DNA from: Thermosipho japonicus
GTDB taxonomy: Bacteria > Thermotogota > Thermotogae > Thermotogales > Fervidobacteriaceae
DNA length: 64,000 nucleotides
Direction: 5' to 3'
Assembly (NCBI RefSeq): GCF_014201655.1
Contig: NZ_JACHEX010000001.1
Coordinates: 668,910 to 732,909 of the forward strand
Position 1 is the stretch's first letter. Every line of letters starts with the position of its first letter. Below, one piece after another: positions 37,234 through 45,679 of this stretch. The notes beneath the pieces were generated by a model. It saw only the letters and a list, made by a program, of their open reading frames with translations. It was not told where the DNA came from and searched no databases. The position numbers were made by a program, and so were the translations under genes.

Positions 37234-38276
37234 CTTACCATCCTTTCTAGATATGATACTAAAACTTCATTATCCTTTTTTGTAAGATTACCTATGTGTC
37301 CGATTCTAAGAAGCTTGTCTTTTAACTTTCCTCCACTTGGTGTCACATATATTCCTTCCTCTTTTAGTCTTAAAAATATCTCAAATGCATTGTCAACTAA
37401 AATTGGCGTTAGTGCATTTGAAAGTGGGTAATCTGGTATCTTTACAAGTGATTTAACACTTTCTCTAAAATGCTGTGAAAGACTTTTTGATTTTAAAATA
37501 TAGCTTTCTATTCCATTTTCTTTTATACTCTTTAATTTTGCATATAATTGATAAACAACTGAAACGGCTGGAGTAAATGGTGTTTGTCCTCTTTCCATGT
37601 TTTGAAAGTAATCTTTTAAGTCAAAATACATACTTTTAACTTCGTTTTCTAAAACTTTTTTATAAGCCCTATCACTTAAAAACAAAAATGATAACCCCGG
37701 AGCAAGAGCTAAAGCTTTTTGGGAACTTAAAATCACACAATCAACATTATACTTTTTCATACTAAATTCATCGGCTAAAAAAGAACTAATTGCATCAACA
37801 ACAAGCATCATGTTATTCTGACGGCAAAATTCTGATAAAAGTTCTATATCATATAGTTGTCCTGTAGATGTTTCATGAATATTTACTAAAAGCCCCGTAT
37901 AATCTTTTCCATTAAATTTTTTTAAATGATCTTTTGTGAGTTTTTCACCAAAGGATAATTTAATTTCATCATAACTAATTTGGTGAATTTTACAAAGGTT
38001 AGCAAATCTATCACCGAAAGTTCCTCCGTTAATCACAAGTACTTTATCTTTGTTTGAAAAAATATTCATAACAGCTGCTTCCATAGCACCAGTTCCTGAA
38101 GCAGTCAAAAGTGCAAATTTTGAATCTTCAGGTGCATCTATTACCTCTTTAAAAATATCCTCTATCTCCAACATCATTTTAGAAAATTCAGATGTCCTAA
38201 AATATGGTATAGGCTTTCCACCTATATCTAAAATTTCTTCTTCCATCTCAACAGGACCAACGGTAAAAAGTTTAAT
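37230..38276 (-). CDS. Class V aminotransferase, AEP-transaminase-like, probable ATT start
   Basis: 348 residues when begun at ATT 38276: IKLFTVGPVEMEEEILDIGG. The TVGPV segment is the conserved N-terminus of 2-aminoethylphosphonate/serine-type class V aminotransferases, and GGAGGT lies 6 bases before this ATT. The first in-frame ATG (38246) would delete it and leave no ribosome binding site. The PLP lysine is in CVILSSQKALALAPGLS, the cofactor Asp in MLVVDAISSF, and TASGTGAMEAAVMN binds phosphate. Relatives often sit beside cytidylyltransferases in phosphonate or capsule clusters. No PEP mutase is present here, so the product may be an amino-alcohol or amino sugar instead. Confidence 0.87.
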   Translation of the reverse strand: MKLFTVGPVEMEEEILDIGGKPIPYFRTSEFSKMMLEIEDIFKEVIDAPEDSKFALLTASGTGAMEAAVMNIFSNKDKVLVINGGTFGDRFANLCKIHQISYDEIKLSFGEKLTKDHLKKFNGKDYTGLLVNIHETSTGQLYDIELLSEFCRQNNMMLVVDAISSFLADEFSMKKYNVDCVILSSQKALALAPGLSFLFLSDRAYKKVLENEVKSMYFDLKDYFQNMERGQTPFTPAVSVVYQLYAKLKSIKENGIESYILKSKSLSQHFRESVKSLVKIPDYPLSNALTPILVDNAFEIFLRLKEEGIYVTPSGGKLKDKLLRIGHIGNLTKKDNEVLVSYLERMVR

Positions 38277-38287
38277 AATTCCACCTC

Positions 38288-39064
38288 CTATTTTTTAAAC
38301 CATTCAATAATTGTTTCTGCAACCTCTTCTTTTTCTATATCATTTGTCATTACATGTCCTGTTTTTTTAAAGATTTTCAACTCTTTACTTTTTGAAGAAA
38401 CGTTGTTATAAATGTAATGTGCAGCTTCTAGAGGAACCGTCATATCTTTTTCTGATGCAAGAATCAAAATATCAGAATTTATATATTTTAATCTTTTTCT
38501 AGCAATTTTCATTAATTTATACAAATACTTTGCCTGAAGTGGCCAATTGTACGACCAATATTCTTTTGAAAGATACTGCAAATCTTTATTTTCATAAGTT
38601 CCGTTATATCCTTCTCTTTTTATTTTCTTTAAAAAAAGAGAAATATATGGAGTTAACGCTATCTTTTTTTCAGTAGTAAAAATTGCACCTGCAATGCTAA
38701 CAATCTTTTTTGGATTAAAAATACTTGCAAGAATTAATGTTAATACGCCTCCCATGGAAAGACCAGCTACATAAACCTCTTTACACTTTCCAGATAAATC
38801 AAAATAACTGTCTATGACCCTTCTAAGCCAATCTCTGTGATTGCTTTTTAAAAAATCTTCGCTTGATGTGCCATGACCAGGAAGTCTTGGAACATAAACG
38901 GTAAAGCCCTCCTTATTTAATTTTTCAGCTAAAAATTTCATATCATGAGGACTTCCAGTATAACCATGAATAAGTAAAACACCTATGGCATTATTTCCTT
39001 CAAGAAAAATTGGTTGTGATACTTCCACCGTTTTTATGTTAGTGCTAAATTTTAATAAATTCAT
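38288..39064 (-). CDS. Alpha/beta hydrolase (carboxylesterase/monoacylglycerol lipase type)
   Basis: 258 residues, no signal peptide. GVLLIHGYTGSPHDM holds the oxyanion region, VYVAGLSMGGVLTLILAS the nucleophile elbow (GLSMGG), with acid in LILASEKDMTVPLEAA and His in FKKTGHVMTNDIEKE. The cap domain is short. Members hydrolyse carboxyl esters or monoacylglycerols. It is the first gene of the head-group operon, and its stop is 11 bases before the ATT start of the aminotransferase. AAGGGGGAAT precedes ATG 39064. It may recycle lipid precursors for this pathway, which is a guess from context. Confidence 0.86.
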   Translation of the reverse strand: MNLLKFSTNIKTVEVSQPIFLEGNNAIGVLLIHGYTGSPHDMKFLAEKLNKEGFTVYVPRLPGHGTSSEDFLKSNHRDWLRRVIDSYFDLSGKCKEVYVAGLSMGGVLTLILASIFNPKKIVSIAGAIFTTEKKIALTPYISLFLKKIKREGYNGTYENKDLQYLSKEYWSYNWPLQAKYLYKLMKIARKRLKYINSDILILASEKDMTVPLEAAHYIYNNVSSKSKELKIFKKTGHVMTNDIEKEEVAETIIEWFKK

Positions 39065-39192
39065 ATAATTCCCCCTTAAAAAATTTAATACACTCTATTA
39101 TTATACCTCAATATAAAAAAATGCACTAACTTTTTATTAATTTGTACAAATTTAATATAAAAGGTAAAATATAATTAGAGAGGAGGGAAAAT

Positions 39193-40023
39193 ATGAAATA
39201 CTTATTAAAAAATGGAAAAGAAATTAATTTTGATCACACTTATATAATGGGAATAATTAATGTAACTCCAGACTCTTTTTATCCTGGAAGTAGAATTGAT
39301 CGTGATAGGCTAATCGATACTGTCTCTCAAATGATTAAGAATGGAGCTGAAATAATAGATGTTGGTGGTGAAAGCACAAGGCCTGGAGCACAAGAAGTAT
39401 CTTTAGAAGAAGAATTAAACAGAGTTGTTCCCGCAATAGAAATTATTAAAAATAACTTTGAAATAATCGTATCAGTTGACACCTACAAATCAAAAGTGGC
39501 AGAGGAAAGTCTTAAATTAGGTGCTGATATAATAAATGACATAAGCGCTTTTAGATTCGATGAAAACATGGTAAAAATAGCAAAAAAGTATGATTGTCCC
39601 GTAATACTAATGCACATGAAAGGGACACCAAGGAATATGCAACAAAATCCTTTTTACGAAGACACAATAGGTGAAATAATTACATTCTTAAAAGAAAGAA
39701 TTGAATTTTCAAAAAAACACGGGGTAGAAAAAATTATAATTGACCCAGGTATTGGTTTTGGAAAAAGACTAATAGATAACCTTTTAATCCTCAAACATAT
39801 TGATGATTTCAAAAAACTTAGATATCCTGTTCTCGTTGGAGCAAGTAGAAAATCTATGATAGGAATGATCTTGGACCTTCCAGTTGAAGAAAGGCTTGAA
39901 GGAACTTTAGCCATAACAGCATATTCAGCAATGAAAAATGTAGATATAATAAGAGTTCATGACGTAAAAGAAAACTATAGAGTAGTAAAAGTAATTGAGG
40001 CGATTAAAAATGCGGCTGGATAA
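39193..40023 (+). CDS. folP: Dihydropteroate synthase
   Basis: 276 residues. IMGIINVTPDSFYPGSR is the first family signature and IIDVGGESTRPGAQEV the second. DTYKSKVAEESL, INDISAF, ILMHMKGTPRNMQ and IIDPGIGFGKR also match, and VLVGASRKSMIG ends the barrel. It joins p-aminobenzoate to hydroxymethyl-dihydropterin diphosphate in folate synthesis. GAGGAGGG lies before ATG 39193, and a TATAAT at 39170-39175 is a likely -10 box. It overlaps the pseudouridine synthase gene by 14 bases. Confidence 0.94.
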   Translation: MKYLLKNGKEINFDHTYIMGIINVTPDSFYPGSRIDRDRLIDTVSQMIKNGAEIIDVGGESTRPGAQEVSLEEELNRVVPAIEIIKNNFEIIVSVDTYKSKVAEESLKLGADIINDISAFRFDENMVKIAKKYDCPVILMHMKGTPRNMQQNPFYEDTIGEIITFLKERIEFSKKHGVEKIIIDPGIGFGKRLIDNLLILKHIDDFKKLRYPVLVGASRKSMIGMILDLPVEERLEGTLAITAYSAMKNVDIIRVHDVKENYRVVKVIEAIKNAAG

Positions 40024-40705
40024 ATTTTTGTCTAATGCAAAAGTTGGTTCAAGAAAACAAGTTAAAAAACTAATAAAGGAAAAAAGAGTAAAAGTAAATG
40101 GAAACGTTGTAACAAAACCTGAGTTTAATGTAGGTGAAAATGATGAGGTATTTGTGGATGATATTGAGGTAATACCTCATCATAATGTTTATATTGTCTT
40201 TAATAAACCATCAGGATTTACATCAAGTAAATCTGAATATGAAAGAAACATCTTCGAATTTATAGACCATCCTTACCTTGATGAATTACATATAGTAGGT
40301 AGACTTGATAAAGACGTAGAAGGCCTGATCTTAATAACCAACGATGGAAACTTCACCCACAAAGTAATATCACCAAAATCAAATGTGGAAAAAGAATATA
40401 TTGTAAAAACAGAAGGAGACTTAACCAAAGAAATGATTGAAATTGCAAGAGATGGTATAACACTCAATAATGGTATCAAATTTAAACCTGCAAAAATTAC
40501 AAAAATCGACGATGAAACCATCTCGTTAGTTATTACAGAAGGAAAATTTCATGAAGTAAAGTTAATTGTTAGTTTCTTAGGTCTTAAATATAAAAAGATA
40601 AAAAGGATTAGAATAGGAAACCTCTATCTAAATGACTTTAATCTAGATCTGGGTGAATGGAAAGAAATAGACTATAATACAGCGAAAAAGACTCTCGAAC
40701 AGTAA
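40010..40705 (+). CDS. RsuA/RluB-family pseudouridine synthase
   Basis: 231 residues. An N-terminal S4 domain (MRLDKFLSNAKVGSRKQVKKLIKEKRVKVNG) precedes the catalytic domain with VGRLDKDVEGLILITNDG, whose Asp is the nucleophile, and KEYIVKTEG. Members modify uridines in 16S or 23S rRNA; the site cannot be told. The start is ATG 40010, within the end of folP, with GAGG nine bases upstream; a TTG at 39995 is in frame but unsupported. Confidence 0.9.
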   Translation: MRLDKFLSNAKVGSRKQVKKLIKEKRVKVNGNVVTKPEFNVGENDEVFVDDIEVIPHHNVYIVFNKPSGFTSSKSEYERNIFEFIDHPYLDELHIVGRLDKDVEGLILITNDGNFTHKVISPKSNVEKEYIVKTEGDLTKEMIEIARDGITLNNGIKFKPAKITKIDDETISLVITEGKFHEVKLIVSFLGLKYKKIKRIRIGNLYLNDFNLDLGEWKEIDYNTAKKTLEQ

Positions 40706-40755
40706 TTATCTTTGATAAAGTGTAAATTTTTTCAGAATACATGCATCAAAAAAGT

Positions 40756-40784
40756 TTTACTTTTAAGTTACATAATGTTATAAT
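40756..40784 (+). promoter_or_regulatory. Promoter of glpX
   Basis: TTTACT (40756-40761) and TATAAT (40779-40784) with a 17-base spacer lie 29 bases before the ATG. Confidence 0.7.
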
Positions 40785-40813
40785 TTCTCCGTAAATTGTG
40801 GGGAGGTGTAACG

Positions 40814-41833
40814 ATGAGTCAACTATCAAAAGAAATTACGCTAGAGCTTGTAAGGGTAACAGAAGCAGCCGCACTTATGGCTAGCAAATACTTAGGTAGA
40901 GGAAACAAAGAAATGGTTGATAAATTAGCAAGTGATGCTATGCGTGGAATGTTGGACTATATAGACATGCAAGGTGTTGTTATAATCGGTGAGGGCGAAA
41001 AAGACAAAGCACCAATGCTATATATCGGAGAACAAGTTGGAAATTGGGAACCTAACACCCCAGAATTAGATATTGCTGTTGATCCAATAGATGGTACAAG
41101 ACTTGTCGCATATGGCCTTCCAAACGCAATCAGTGTGATTGCTGCCACTGACAGGGGAGCAATCGAATATCTACCCACCTTTTATTCATACAAACTTGCA
41201 GTAGGCCCTGAACTTGCCGGGAAATTAGATATCAATGCATCGATAAGGGAAAACCTAAGGGTTGCAGCTGCAATATTAAATATAGATATTTCAGAACTCA
41301 CCGTTGTAATATTGAACCGCGACAGACACAGAGAAATAATAGAAGAAGTTAGAAAAGTTGGCGCAAGAATAAAACTTATTAGTGATGGAGATATAGCTGC
41401 AGCAATAGCAACTGCCTTACCCGAAAGTTATGTTGATATTTATATAGGAATTGGTGGATCTCCAGAAGCTACCTTAGCTGCTGCTGCTTTAAAATCTTTA
41501 GGCGGAGAGATACAAATTAAACTCTGGCCAATAGATGAAAATGAAAGGAATGATTTAATCGAAAAAGGTTATGACCTTGAAAAAGTATACAAAACAGACG
41601 ATTTAATAAAAAGTGATAATGTAATATTTGCAGCTACTGGTGTTACAGATGGGGATCTATTAAGAGGAGTAAAGTATTCAAAAAATGTTGCTATAACAGA
41701 ATCTATTGTTATGAGATCGAAAACAAAAACGTTAAGAAAGATAATTTCACACCATAACCTGAAATATAAAACCATCCCGCTAAAGAGCGAAGGCGAAGTA
41801 AGATTTATTAACGGAAAAAAAGGCAATGATTAA
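40814..41833 (+). CDS. glpX: Fructose-1,6-bisphosphatase class II
   Basis: 339 residues. IIGEGEKDKAPMLYIGE and DIAVDPIDGTRLVAYG form the metal and phosphate sites of the GlpX family; ISDGDIAAAIATALPES and GIGGSPEATLAAAALK are also conserved. It hydrolyses fructose 1,6-bisphosphate in gluconeogenesis. Some GlpX proteins also act on sedoheptulose 1,7-bisphosphate. The start is ATG 40814 with GGGAGGTG upstream; an in-frame opening at 40796 lies before that site. It has its own promoter and terminator, so it is monocistronic. Confidence 0.95.
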   Translation: MSQLSKEITLELVRVTEAAALMASKYLGRGNKEMVDKLASDAMRGMLDYIDMQGVVIIGEGEKDKAPMLYIGEQVGNWEPNTPELDIAVDPIDGTRLVAYGLPNAISVIAATDRGAIEYLPTFYSYKLAVGPELAGKLDINASIRENLRVAAAILNIDISELTVVILNRDRHREIIEEVRKVGARIKLISDGDIAAAIATALPESYVDIYIGIGGSPEATLAAAALKSLGGEIQIKLWPIDENERNDLIEKGYDLEKVYKTDDLIKSDNVIFAATGVTDGDLLRGVKYSKNVAITESIVMRSKTKTLRKIISHHNLKYKTIPLKSEGEVRFINGKKGND

Positions 41834-41840
41834 TATCTTG

Positions 41841-41872
41841 AAGAACTCCCCTTCCGAAAGGGGAGTTCTTAT
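41841..41872. terminator. Terminator between glpX and the convergent ABC operon
   Basis: AAGAACTCCCC (41841-41851) pairs perfectly with GGGGAGTTCTT (41860-41870). It can serve glpX and probably also the ABC permease gene on the other strand. Confidence 0.8.
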
Positions 41873-43369
41873 CTAAGATAGTCTAATTTCTATTTTCTTT
41901 TTTAATTTTCCGAAAAATAAGATGGAAATCAAAACTATTGTTGCTAGTGAAGAAATCATTATTAACCAACCCCACCATTCTAAGCTTTGCTTCTGGATAA
42001 ATATACCTAGTGGTAATATTGTTCCAAATGCAAGGCCCATGGTAACAGCTTCAAGTATAAGAGTTTGTGAAACGGAAAAAATTCTATTCATATTAATAAT
42101 TTTTAAATTAGAGGATGAAATCGCAAAATATGCCCCAAGTATAGAACTCATTGCAAATAACAAAAGTGCGAATAATAATCCCAATAACATTATTGGCTTT
42201 AAAGTAAAAATAATGCTTGATACAATAAAAATTATTAAAAGCAATACAATATTAATCAAAACAGGTATAGCTATTTTCGAAAATACAAGAGTTGAAAACT
42301 TAACTGGGAATACCGATACATATTCTATTTTTGAAATTTCCGATATCATTAGCATACCTGTTTCAAGTGCTATATAAAAAGTAAAAATTGGAATTGTAAA
42401 CATAATAGGGCTTAAAATATCTTTGTTTATAAACATCATAAAAATACCAAATCCTATTGGATACAAAACAAAGTATAAAAACTGCTCATATCTTATAGTT
42501 GCTTTTAAATCTTTCCTTATTATTGCCTTTAAAATTGAACCTGTCCCTTTTATATCATATCTTTTTTTAGAACTTCTTTGAACAGGTTCAAAACCAATTT
42601 TGCTGGATATCATTCTAAATAACATAAATAATATTACAGCCGATATAATTGAAAAAATCAAAGTTCTTGTTGAAATAAAACTCCATGCCAAAATATTATA
42701 TTCTTTTGTAGAAAACAAAAACATTTTCACTAAATTCTGTAATTCTGCAACATCAACATCGACTAGTGCAACTACAAAGAAATAAAAGAATATTGATAAA
42801 AGAACAATTATCATATAAAACCTTCTTGTAAATGATTTAGAAGTTTTCCCTCCAATCAATATTGCTATTGTAGATGATAATAAAAGTAAAAACGCTAGGT
42901 GAACAATTAATTGTACAATTCCTAAAAGAATGTTTCCTTTTGTTGCAATTAAATAAGCTAATGTCACAAATACAAAAAAGACGAGAACATAAATTTGAGA
43001 TATTGTAGCTGTAAATATCTGAAATACTGTTAAAGTAGTTCTTGAAATTGGCATCGTTAATAAAATCTCTAGCTCATCATTTCGAGAAAGAGAATACATC
43101 GCAAGACCTATAAATCCTACAATGAAAAACAATGACAAGATCGATACCCAAAAAAGAAACATAAGCCTTGAAGCCGCAGGATCTGCCATATAAAGTTTTT
43201 CAAAGATCTGTTTTGAAAAAATAAACACGAATATTCCAAGGGGTATAGAACCAATTGCATAACCTAAAAGTTGCTTTGAAAAATTTTTACTTACAGAAGA
43301 TCTTTTTCTCTTTGTAGTATTCATATAAGGATTGGACAAATACTTTAATAAAATTATAAATTCTCTCAT
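41873..43369 (-). CDS. ABC exporter permease, large ABC-2-like membrane protein
   Basis: 498 residues with about twelve membrane helices in two blocks. SRNDELEILLTMPISRTTLTVFQI near residue 95 and FSKIAIPVLINIVLLL in the second half resemble ABC-2 type permeases that act on bacteriocins, antibiotics or surface polymers. Homology is not strong enough to name the substrate. It lies 11 bases after the ATPase gene, and AAGGGGTGA precedes ATG 43369. It is the last gene of an operon led by a winged-helix regulator. Confidence 0.8.
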   Translation of the reverse strand: MREFIILLKYLSNPYMNTTKRKRSSVSKNFSKQLLGYAIGSIPLGIFVFIFSKQIFEKLYMADPAASRLMFLFWVSILSLFFIVGFIGLAMYSLSRNDELEILLTMPISRTTLTVFQIFTATISQIYVLVFFVFVTLAYLIATKGNILLGIVQLIVHLAFLLLLSSTIAILIGGKTSKSFTRRFYMIIVLLSIFFYFFVVALVDVDVAELQNLVKMFLFSTKEYNILAWSFISTRTLIFSIISAVILFMLFRMISSKIGFEPVQRSSKKRYDIKGTGSILKAIIRKDLKATIRYEQFLYFVLYPIGFGIFMMFINKDILSPIMFTIPIFTFYIALETGMLMISEISKIEYVSVFPVKFSTLVFSKIAIPVLINIVLLLIIFIVSSIIFTLKPIMLLGLLFALLLFAMSSILGAYFAISSSNLKIINMNRIFSVSQTLILEAVTMGLAFGTILPLGIFIQKQSLEWWGWLIMISSLATIVLISILFFGKLKKKIEIRLS

Positions 43370-43380
43370 TATTTCACCCC

Positions 43381-44124
43381 TTATAACATTTCAACAATAT
43401 TTTTTATATCTTCTTCTTGAGCTGTGAGTTCTAAGAATAGATCTTCAAGAGACTTATTCTCACCATTTCTCAAAGTTTCCATGGTTCCCTGAGCAATTAT
43501 CTTCCCTTTATCAATTATTGCAATTTCATCACACATTTTTTCGGCAATTTCCAAAATATGTGTGGTCAAAAATATCGTAGTACCTTGAGAAGCGTATTTT
43601 TTCAAAAGTTCTTTCAAAATCTTTGCGCTTTTTGCATCAAGTCCTACTGTAGGTTCATCCAAAAATATTACTTCCGGTTTTCTCATCAAAACACTTATAA
43701 GCATCAATTTTTGCTTCATACCATGCGACATGTCTGAAACTTGTTTAAACAAATAATTAACTCCAAATGCAGCAGATAATTCCTGTATTCTTTCTTTTAC
43801 CTCTTTTTCATTTACTCTATAAATGTCCATTACAAACTCTAAATATTCATATCCTTTTAGATGATCATAAACCCTAGGCTCATCAGGTACTACACCTATT
43901 CTTCTTTTTACTTCTAGCTCATGTGTTTTCATATTAAGCCCAAGAATTTCAATTTCTCCGCTTGTTGGCCTTAAAGAACCAGTTAACATTCTAATAGTTG
44001 TTGTTTTTCCTGCACCATTTGGACCAAGAAATCCAAAGATTTTTCCCTTTTCAACAGTTAAATCAATATTATCCACTGCTACAAAACTTCCAAATTTTTT
44101 AGTTAAATTCCTTGCTTTTATCAT
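43381..44124 (-). CDS. ABC exporter ATP-binding protein
   Basis: 247 residues. Walker A is FLGPNGAGKTTTIRML, the signature is VSDMSHGMKQKLMLISVL (SHGMK in place of LSGGQ), Walker B is VIFLDEPTVGLDAKSAK and the H-loop is IFLTTHILEIAEKM. GVVPDEPRVYDHLKGYEYLEF is typical of the CcmA/NatA-like drug-export group. The start overlaps the membrane-protein gene upstream by 26 bases, with GGGGGTGG before the ATG. It energises the permease encoded next. Confidence 0.92.
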   Translation of the reverse strand: MIKARNLTKKFGSFVAVDNIDLTVEKGKIFGFLGPNGAGKTTTIRMLTGSLRPTSGEIEILGLNMKTHELEVKRRIGVVPDEPRVYDHLKGYEYLEFVMDIYRVNEKEVKERIQELSAAFGVNYLFKQVSDMSHGMKQKLMLISVLMRKPEVIFLDEPTVGLDAKSAKILKELLKKYASQGTTIFLTTHILEIAEKMCDEIAIIDKGKIIAQGTMETLRNGENKSLEDLFLELTAQEEDIKNIVEML

Positions 44125-44734
44125 TTAACCACCCCCTAATGTATTCAGAAAATTTTTCGCAAAACTCACTTAGTTTTGGAGAACCTAATAATTTATGTGT
44201 TTTACGAGAAATTCTAAAAATAGCTTTATCTTCCTTTACATTTACTGTAAAACCTTTTCCATAAAAAATAGCAGTTCTTTTAAACGGGGTAAATACAATA
44301 ATAGGTTTTCCTGTATATTCTCCTTTTTCACAAGTTTTTGCAATTTGCTCTGCAACTTTAGAATTATAAATCCAATTATATATAGGCGTCTTTTTCATTC
44401 TGTAAATACTAAATATTGCAAAAATAGATATTATCCAAATGTATTTAGGAAACAGCAAAATTAGAAATATAAATATTCTAGAAAGCATTGAAGTAAATGT
44501 TAATCTATAACTAATATAATTAAAAACATTCATCAAAATACCTAATAAAACAAGAATATACAACAAATAATTACTTTTGTCCAAAAATATGGAAAGCACT
44601 ATACCTACAAATATCAAAACCGACCAAAACTCACTATCTTTTAATAAAACACTTTTTCTATCATATCCTAGAAATTTTAAAACAACGAATCTGAAGAATA
44701 CTATAAAAACAAGTGTAAATATTGTTTCAATCAT
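44099..44734 (-). CDS. Membrane protein of unknown function in ABC exporter operon
   Basis: 211 residues. Four or five hydrophobic helices fill about residues 1-110, then a basic cytoplasmic domain of about 100 residues (YNWIYNSKVAEQIAKTCEKG, TPFKRTAIFYGKGFTVNV) follows. I do not recognise it. Its start (TAATG) overlaps the regulator's stop by one base, and its end overlaps the ATPase gene, so it is translated together with both. It could be an accessory subunit or a signal-sensing partner of the regulator. Confidence 0.65.
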   Translation of the reverse strand: MIETIFTLVFIVFFRFVVLKFLGYDRKSVLLKDSEFWSVLIFVGIVLSIFLDKSNYLLYILVLLGILMNVFNYISYRLTFTSMLSRIFIFLILLFPKYIWIISIFAIFSIYRMKKTPIYNWIYNSKVAEQIAKTCEKGEYTGKPIIVFTPFKRTAIFYGKGFTVNVKEDKAIFRISRKTHKLLGSPKLSEFCEKFSEYIRGWLNDKSKEFN

Positions 44735-45267
44735 TATTCAACCACCTCAATCAAATTCAAAGAAAGAAATTTTTTTAATGCACATAAAACATCAAATTCG
44801 TTGATGTTTATTTTTTCTGATATTTCACAAGCTGTTATTCCATTTGAATTAACTGGTGGAATTAAGAACAAAACCTTTCCTTCAATTTCATTAAATTTAA
44901 TCTTTTCCTTATTTAAAATAACACCCTTTATTGTTTCTCTATTTAAATCATAACTATATTTAAAATCTCCTGATCTCTCCCTTATTCTTTTTCCTTTAAG
45001 TTTAAAAATACTCAAAATTTCATTTATATCAATAGTGATTTTTCCCCCAATGTATCTATACTTTTTCGAAGGCCTTCCTATCTTTTTTTCCTCTCTAAAT
45101 GCTACTATGTTAAACTTTTCCATTACTTCAAGATACCTTTGAACCGTAAAAGTATGATAACCTAAACTTTTTGCAATAGCACTTGAATTCATGTCTGGAT
45201 TATCTTTCAAAAAATTGAGTACTTCAAAAAGTTGCGGTGATGAAATTATTTTTAAAAGTTCATTCAT
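44734..45267 (-). CDS. Winged-helix transcriptional regulator of the ABC exporter operon
   Basis: 177 residues. Residues about 5-65 form an ArsR/MarR-like winged helix: SPQLFEVLNFLKDNPDMNSS, then AIAKSLGYHTFTVQRYLEVM as the helix-turn-helix and KKIGRPSKKYRYIGG as the wing. The last 50 residues (NGITACEISEKININEFDVLCAL) look like a second helix-turn-helix. It is the first gene of the operon, behind a consensus promoter overlapped by a palindrome, so it probably represses its own operon. The ligand is not known; no Cys pair for metal sensing is seen. Confidence 0.82.
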   Translation of the reverse strand: MNELLKIISSPQLFEVLNFLKDNPDMNSSAIAKSLGYHTFTVQRYLEVMEKFNIVAFREEKKIGRPSKKYRYIGGKITIDINEILSIFKLKGKRIRERSGDFKYSYDLNRETIKGVILNKEKIKFNEIEGKVLFLIPPVNSNGITACEISEKININEFDVLCALKKFLSLNLIEVVE

Positions 45268-45288
45268 ATTCCCACCTTAACACTATTT

Positions 45289-45307
45289 ATTTCAATTCTA
45301 TTGAAAT
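45289..45307. promoter_or_regulatory. Palindromic operator candidate at the ABC operon start site
   Basis: ATTTCAAT (45289-45296) and ATTGAAAT (45300-45307) are perfect inverted arms with 3 bases between. The site overlaps the -10 box and the expected transcription start of the operon. The regulator at 44734-45267 is the natural candidate to bind it. Confidence 0.65.
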
Positions 45308-45334
45308 TATATCTTATATGAATTTAAATGTCAA
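45306..45334 (-). promoter_or_regulatory. Consensus promoter for the regulator-ABC operon
   Basis: On the minus strand TTGACA (45334-45329) and TATAAT (45311-45306) are exact consensus boxes with a 17-base spacer. The rest of the gap to 45679 is AT-rich; apart from AAAGAAATGTTTCTTT at 45580-45595 I see nothing in it. Confidence 0.85.
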
Positions 45335-45679
45335 ATAATTTTTTTTAGTTTAATCTTTTGTAATACTCTCTAGCTACTAACAAATAAACTTATTTTCCAA
45401 CTTTTTACATTTTTGAACTCTTTTCATACTTTTCTTAAAGCCCATTATTAATTATTTAATTCTATTTCTAAATATTAAAATTAACTTAACTATATTTAGA
45501 GTTAGGATATCAAAATTGTGTTAATTTATGTTAAAATTAAATTGAGGTATATGTTACTCTGAGTTTTTACTGTAAAGATAAAGAAATGTTTCTTTTACAA
45601 CAAACAACAATTTAATTAATCTTAAAAAACTACTAAAATTACTGCTTGAAAATTATTCTACACTTTAAGGGGGGATAAA

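Noticed and set aside
44195..44464. Plus-strand frame of 89 codons opposite the membrane protein gene
   Set aside because: Antisense to a gene that is coupled on both sides, with no site or promoter.
45268..45679. A small gene or RNA in the 412-base gap upstream of the antiporter
   Set aside because: No open frame with a ribosome binding site and no clear hairpin with a T run; only the promoter and operator for the minus-strand operon and an AT-rich palindrome.
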